A DNA stretch of 64,000 nucleotides from Candidatus Zixiibacteriota bacterium (GTDB taxonomy: Bacteria > Zixibacteria > MSB-5A5 > GN15 > FEB-12). Positions 60,120-64,000 of the stretch are shown piece by piece. The DNA lies in the NCBI GenBank assembly GCA_040753875.1, contig JBFMDV010000013.1, positions 1 to 64,000 of the forward strand. Reading direction: 5' to 3'. The position numbers and the translations under genes are program-made. The notes beneath the pieces are model-generated. The model was not told the DNA's origin and searched no databases. It saw only the letters and a list, made by a program, of their open reading frames with translations. Positions within the stretch are counted from its first letter, which is position 1; every line of letters starts with the position of its first letter.

Positions 60120-61790
60120 ATGACGCGCACAACCAACGTATGTTCAGCCGCATTGGCAGCGGTGCTGATTGCAGGGTCTGCGTATGCGGCACTGCTGCAG
60201 GTACCGCAGGATTTCAGCACCGTACAGGGGGCAGTCACCGCCGCCGCTACCGGCGATACGGTTCTGGTAAACGACGGGACGTATTATGAAAACATCGGGA
60301 TCACGGGCAAGACCATTGTACTGGCCAGCGAGTTCCTTATCGACGGCGACCCGCAGCATATCTTGAACACCGTGCTCGACGGTTCTCAGCCGTCCCACCC
60401 CGATACCGGGAGTGTACTTCGAGTGTATCAGGCCGGGACGACGATTATTGACGGTTTCTCAATCGTCAACGGCAACGGCACGGCCTGGCGCGATATCTCG
60501 GACAATCGCATTTATCGTGAGGGGGGTGGGATTTTGGTGGAGGCATCGGATCCGATCATCAGAAACAACCTCATTGCCGGAAACAGCGCCACCATTGTCG
60601 GCCCTGGCGTTACCAGCGCCGGCGGCGGGGGAATCCGAGCCGGGTTTACGACAGTGACGCTTGAAGGGAACGTAATTGCGGATAATACCGGGCTGTATGG
60701 TGCCGGGATTGTTCTCTTTCATGCCGGTGGCGTCATTCGCAACAACACGATTGTCCACAACCAGGGTGGCAGCGCTTTCGGAGGTGGCGGCATTTGGGCA
60801 TGGGCCAACAGCATGGTCATTCAGGTTTTCAACAATACTATCGTGAACAACATATCCGCGACGCTTGGTGGCGGCATTGATGTCCAGACCTCCACCCCCG
60901 AGATTCTCAATAACCTCATCTGGGGAAACCAGGCCGTCACCGGTCCGAGCATACAACTACGAGGCGGCACGCTGGGAACGATAGTCCAGTACAATGACGT
61001 ACAAGGTGGTTTCGCCGGCACCGGTAATATCAACCAGACGCCCACACTCAATCTGGCAAACTTCCTTCAGGATGCAACGTCCCCCTGTGTCGACAGCGGT
61101 TCATCATCGGTGATCCATAACGACCCGGAGGACCTGTCCAACCCAGGATTCGCGCTGTACCCGTCACATGGGACGCTGCGGAATGATCAGGGTGCATACG
61201 GCGGTCCGGCGCGTCGGACATATCCCTTGTTCACCGATCCTGTTCTTGCTGTACTCACGGATACCGTGCGCTATGACACGGTACGGGTGGGTCAATTTCG
61301 TTCAATGCCAGTACAGCTCCACAAAGCGAATTTCGGCCTCATCATGATCGATAGCGTGCGATTCCGCGGGTCCTTCGCGTCGGACCTCTCGACTATAACT
61401 ACGTTGCCGCTGGCGGTGGGCCCGGCACTTCCGGATTCTCTTGATTCATTGCAAATAACCTGGACTCCTTCTGATTCGGGTGTCATGCGTGACAACATGC
61501 TGGTGTACCATTCCTGTCTAAGCGTCGCCAACCCCCTCGTGGTGCCGCTTACGGGTTACGCCGATGCCTCATGCTGTCACGGCGTGACCGGGAATCTCGA
61601 TGGTGATGTTTTGGACATGGTCGATATCTCCGACCTGACGGCGCTGGTGGGGTATCTATTTTCAGGAGGGATTATTTCGGATTGCTTTGAGGAGAATGAT
61701 GTCGACCTGTCGGCCAGCGTTGATATCTCTGATCTGACGATAGTCGTGGAGTTCCTGTTTTTTGGAGCCAGTCTGGCCGCCTGCCCCTGA
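60120..61790 (+). CDS. Secreted parallel beta-helix protein with dockerin-like C-terminus
   Basis: A 556-residue exported protein with a signal peptide (ALAAVLIAGSAYAALLQVP). Residues about 25-315 show the repeating pattern of a right-handed parallel beta-helix (IRNNLIAGNSA, LEGNVIADNTG, IRNNTIVHN, FNNTIVNN), as in NosD-type or polysaccharide-acting proteins. After a beta-sandwich, the last 75 residues carry a pair of dockerin-like calcium loops (GNLDGDVLDMVDISDLT and NDVDLSASVDISDLT). No cohesin is seen here. A GAGGAAA ribosome site precedes ATG 60120. Confidence 0.87.
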   Translation: MTRTTNVCSAALAAVLIAGSAYAALLQVPQDFSTVQGAVTAAATGDTVLVNDGTYYENIGITGKTIVLASEFLIDGDPQHILNTVLDGSQPSHPDTGSVLRVYQAGTTIIDGFSIVNGNGTAWRDISDNRIYREGGGILVEASDPIIRNNLIAGNSATIVGPGVTSAGGGGIRAGFTTVTLEGNVIADNTGLYGAGIVLFHAGGVIRNNTIVHNQGGSAFGGGGIWAWANSMVIQVFNNTIVNNISATLGGGIDVQTSTPEILNNLIWGNQAVTGPSIQLRGGTLGTIVQYNDVQGGFAGTGNINQTPTLNLANFLQDATSPCVDSGSSSVIHNDPEDLSNPGFALYPSHGTLRNDQGAYGGPARRTYPLFTDPVLAVLTDTVRYDTVRVGQFRSMPVQLHKANFGLIMIDSVRFRGSFASDLSTITTLPLAVGPALPDSLDSLQITWTPSDSGVMRDNMLVYHSCLSVANPLVVPLTGYADASCCHGVTGNLDGDVLDMVDISDLTALVGYLFSGGIISDCFEENDVDLSASVDISDLTIVVEFLFFGASLAACP

Positions 61791-61877
61791 CGGATCAGGG
61801 TGGATACGCAGGTTTCAAAGACGTCACAGCGATTTCCCAGCCCTTTCATTGGCCATAGACGGGGTCCGACATTTCAC

Positions 61878-61906
61878 TTGTCGGGCCCTGTCACCGGTAG
61901 TATATT
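61878..61906 (+). promoter_or_regulatory. Promoter of tRNA-Arg
   Basis: TTGTCG (61878-61883), a 17-bp spacer and TATATT (61901-61906). The predicted start lies about 13 bases before the mature 5' end of the tRNA at 61926. Confidence 0.6.
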
Positions 61907-61925
61907 GGCCCGCACAAGCGAACAT

Positions 61926-61999
61926 GCGCCCGTAGCTCAACTGGATAGAGCGTCTGGCTACGGACCAGAAGGTTGAGGGTTCAAATCCTTCCGGGCGTA
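61926..61999 (+). tRNA. tRNA-Arg (ACG)
   Basis: A 74-base tRNA with acceptor GCGCCCG/CGGGCGT (a G1:U72 wobble), D-loop AGCTCAACTGGATAGAGC, anticodon loop CTACGGA (anticodon ACG, reads CGU by wobble after editing to inosine) and T loop TTCAAAT. CCA is not encoded, unlike in the tRNA-Ser. Confidence 0.95.
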
Positions 62000-62115
62000 T
62001 TGTTTTACCGTCGAATCCCACATGATTACCGTCTCGAAGAAACCAACCCCCCCGACCTTTTCACACGTGCGTTTTCCCGTTCGTAACCCGAGGAAATCCA
62101 TTATATTGCCGGCCA

Positions 62116-63423
62116 ATGAACGAGCGGATGACCAAAAGAGTATCGCTTCACACCATTGGCTGCCGTCTGAACCAATACGAGACGGAGAAGATGGCGGCCG
62201 AACTGTACCCATACGGTTTCCAGCGGGCCGAACCGGGTGAGATCGCAGATTTGTATATCATCAATACCTGCACGGTAACGCACAAGGCGGATGCCGATTG
62301 CCGTCAGATCATCAAAAGAGCGACTCGCCAGAATCCCGACGCGCGAGTGGTCGTGGCCGGTTGTTACGTAGACAACGACCCGGATCGTGTTGCTGGTCTT
62401 GAAGGGGTCCATACTATCGTACGCAATCATGACAAGAGCCGGATCGCCCAAATTCTTCCCGGCAGGTTTCCTGAACTGTTCGATACCGAGCCGGATATGA
62501 GTTGCTCTACCAATATCAGCGACTTTCACGGACACAACCGGGCTTGGCTGAAGGTCTCCGATGGCTGCAATCAGTGGTGCTCGTTCTGTATCATCCCTCG
62601 TGTGCGCGGGCGACTTCGCAACCGGCCGGCCAACGAGATTATTTCGGAGATCAACAGTCTGGTCTCGAACGGTTACCAGGAAGTGGTGCTGACCGGTGTC
62701 CATCTGGGGCATTACAAGAACCGGACAGTTGAGCCCGAGATGAAGAACCTGGCGGCACTGTGCCGTTTGATTCTTGAGAAGACACCGGTGAGTCGTATAC
62801 GACTCTCCTCGCTTGAGCCACAGACGGTTCGCGAGGAACTGGTGGAGGTGTATGGGCGCTCTGAGGGGAGGATCTGCCGACACATGCATCTGCCGCTTCA
62901 ATCGGGATCGTCGCGCATTCTGAAACTGATGCTTCGCCCGTATGACCAGAACACGTATATCAAACGCGCGAGCGCAGTCAAGGACGCCCAGGCTAACACG
63001 ATCATCGGCGCCGATGTGATTGTCGGGTTTCCCGGCGAGACCAACGAAGATTTCGAACACACGCGAAGACTGGCCGAATCGGGCCTGATTGATTATCTGC
63101 ATGTCTTCAGTTACTCCGATCGACCCGGCACAAAGGCATCGTTGCTTTCCGACAAGGTCGCGCCGGAGATCATCAGGGAACGAAACGCTACTCTCACCGA
63201 AATATCTCAGCGAATCCGCGCGCAGGCTTTGAAGCGCCAGATTGGAGAACGACTTGAGGTCATCGCCGAACACAAGTGTGAGGCGGATGGCTCTTTTTTT
63301 GCAGTGAGCGACAACTACCTCAAGGTGAAATTGCCCTCTCATCTGGAGGGGGGCAAGCGGTTGATTCCGGTGCGTGTGACCGGTGCGACCGACGAATATC
63401 TTCTGGCTGACACAGTTTGTTGA
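62116..63423 (+). CDS. mtaB: tRNA (N6-threonylcarbamoyladenosine37) methylthiotransferase MtaB
   Basis: A 435-residue radical SAM enzyme that adds a methylthio group to t6A37 of tRNAs. The N-terminal UPF0004 domain has TIGCRLNQYETE with one cluster cysteine, then NTCTVT and AGCYVD. The radical SAM cluster is C151-N-Q-W-C155-S-F-C158. The C-terminus holds a TRAM-like region. The MtaB subfamily, not MiaB, is suggested by the N-terminal GCRLNQYE. TATATT lies eight bases before the ATG, with no Shine-Dalgarno sequence. Confidence 0.9.
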   Translation: MNERMTKRVSLHTIGCRLNQYETEKMAAELYPYGFQRAEPGEIADLYIINTCTVTHKADADCRQIIKRATRQNPDARVVVAGCYVDNDPDRVAGLEGVHTIVRNHDKSRIAQILPGRFPELFDTEPDMSCSTNISDFHGHNRAWLKVSDGCNQWCSFCIIPRVRGRLRNRPANEIISEINSLVSNGYQEVVLTGVHLGHYKNRTVEPEMKNLAALCRLILEKTPVSRIRLSSLEPQTVREELVEVYGRSEGRICRHMHLPLQSGSSRILKLMLRPYDQNTYIKRASAVKDAQANTIIGADVIVGFPGETNEDFEHTRRLAESGLIDYLHVFSYSDRPGTKASLLSDKVAPEIIRERNATLTEISQRIRAQALKRQIGERLEVIAEHKCEADGSFFAVSDNYLKVKLPSHLEGGKRLIPVRVTGATDEYLLADTVC

Positions 63424-63605
63424 ACACGAACTAATTTCCCATCGCATCGGAACATTCTTCCAAACCGGCATCACACACCTGTCTGATGGCGGTTTCTGAT
63501 CCCACACTAATTCACAACCGGACAACGGCTTAGCTTGTTGGCCTGCTCGCGGCATGGGCGTTGCATTGCGCTGCTGTGGACAAATAGCATTTGTCGGAGT
63601 CTATC

Positions 63606-64000
63606 GTGGCGAAAGAAACGAAACCGAAAACTGAAGAGACGCCGCAGCCTGATGCCGTGGCCCCCAACACGAAAGCCAAACGGGGACTGCCGGGATGGAT
63701 CTGGTACATCGTGTACGGATTCGCAGGACTGGCGGTGATTGCCGGCATTGCGTTCGGAACCCTCATGCTCGTCGGCAACGACGGGAAGCCGGCTACAGAC
63801 CTGTCAGCCCCAGATACGACACATGCCGTGACGGACAGTCTTGAACACGCCAAACATACTGGGGACTCACTTGCCGATGGTCTTGCGGAATTCGGCCTGT
63901 TGGAGGATTCCACTTCCGAGATAGAGAAGATGCTCAAGAGTATTGAGATACTGGATCAGCCATCGTCTGACGATCTGGTCGAGGCAGACTCGCTCACACT
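63606..64000 (+). CDS. Partial membrane-anchored protein, start only
   Basis: A frame starting at GTG 63606 with GGAG six bases upstream and still open at the window end (131 residues seen). A hydrophilic N-terminus rich in Lys, Glu and Pro (MAKETKPKTEETPQPDA) is followed by a single span (WIWYIVYGFAGLAVIAGIAFGTLMLVG, residues 36-62) and an acidic region with Ser/Asp/Glu. TTGCAT and TAGCAT (63561-63590) may be its promoter. The family is not recognised, since most of the protein is outside the window. Confidence 0.65.
   Translation, partial: MAKETKPKTEETPQPDAVAPNTKAKRGLPGWIWYIVYGFAGLAVIAGIAFGTLMLVGNDGKPATDLSAPDTTHAVTDSLEHAKHTGDSLADGLAEFGLLEDSTSEIEKMLKSIEILDQPSSDDLVEADSLT

Noticed and set aside
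62101-63555. A 484-codon open frame antisense to mtaB
   Set aside because: It exactly shadows a gene with clear radical SAM motifs and has no family features of its own.

Overview
The window is about 64 kb of roughly 55-60% GC bacterial chromosome carrying ordinary core genes and no phage, IS or CRISPR. Several traits point to the FCB side of the bacterial tree, possibly candidate phylum Zixibacteria or a close relative. Secreted proteins end in the NYPNPFNPST-type C-terminal sorting domain, one secreted protein ends in a dockerin-like module, LptF/LptG permeases are present, and there is a full-length S1 gene in a cmk-plsC-rpsA operon. The taxonomic call is an inference and was not tested by any search.

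Layout. 1-825 holds no recognisable gene. 825-5519: a lipoprotein, then minus-strand CsaA, nitroreductase, PfkB kinase, a CDP-alcohol phosphatidyltransferase and a DUF4440 protein, separated by spacers full of palindromic repeats. 5721-14323: a long same-strand run of obgE, dprA, ptsH, ptsI, a PGI/PMI, a small DUF1858 protein and then four overlapping genes for unknown membrane proteins. 14329-15717: a lower-GC AAA+ ATPase that looks acquired. 15800-20431: a lipoprotein, a sugar nucleotidyltransferase, and metK-ahcY of the activated methyl cycle. 20831-24031: a methyltransferase gene interrupted by an in-frame TAG, followed upstream by lptG and lptF. 24139-28092: yhaM-like nuclease, tRNA-Ser(GGA), a DinB-like protein and a DUF885 peptidase.

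28089-38332 is a signalling block: a dual-receiver protein, a 1319-residue hybrid kinase, a further response regulator, an FHA-GAF-PP2C phosphatase and an overlapping Ser/Thr kinase with TPRs. 38371-50976 is housekeeping and envelope: DedA, a lipoprotein, rpsA-plsC-cmk, SRAP peptidase, a CNNM/CorC protein, HtpX, an anion symporter with a long arginine-rich tail, a TrkA-N potassium channel and VanZ. 51373-61790 mixes surface proteins (a 1404-residue BACON-repeat protein, a 340-residue companion sharing a domain with it, and a beta-helix/dockerin protein) with a PP2C phosphatase and a LytS/LytTR pair. 61926-64000: tRNA-Arg(ACG), mtaB and a partial membrane protein.

Most notable observations: the four-gene membrane module at 11221-14323; a shared GFMPVY domain in the secreted proteins; a 300-nt structured leader before the giant secreted protein; a recurring arrangement in which a -10 box lies 6-8 nt before the start codon without a Shine-Dalgarno sequence (candidate leaderless mRNAs); and six copies of one palindromic repeat.
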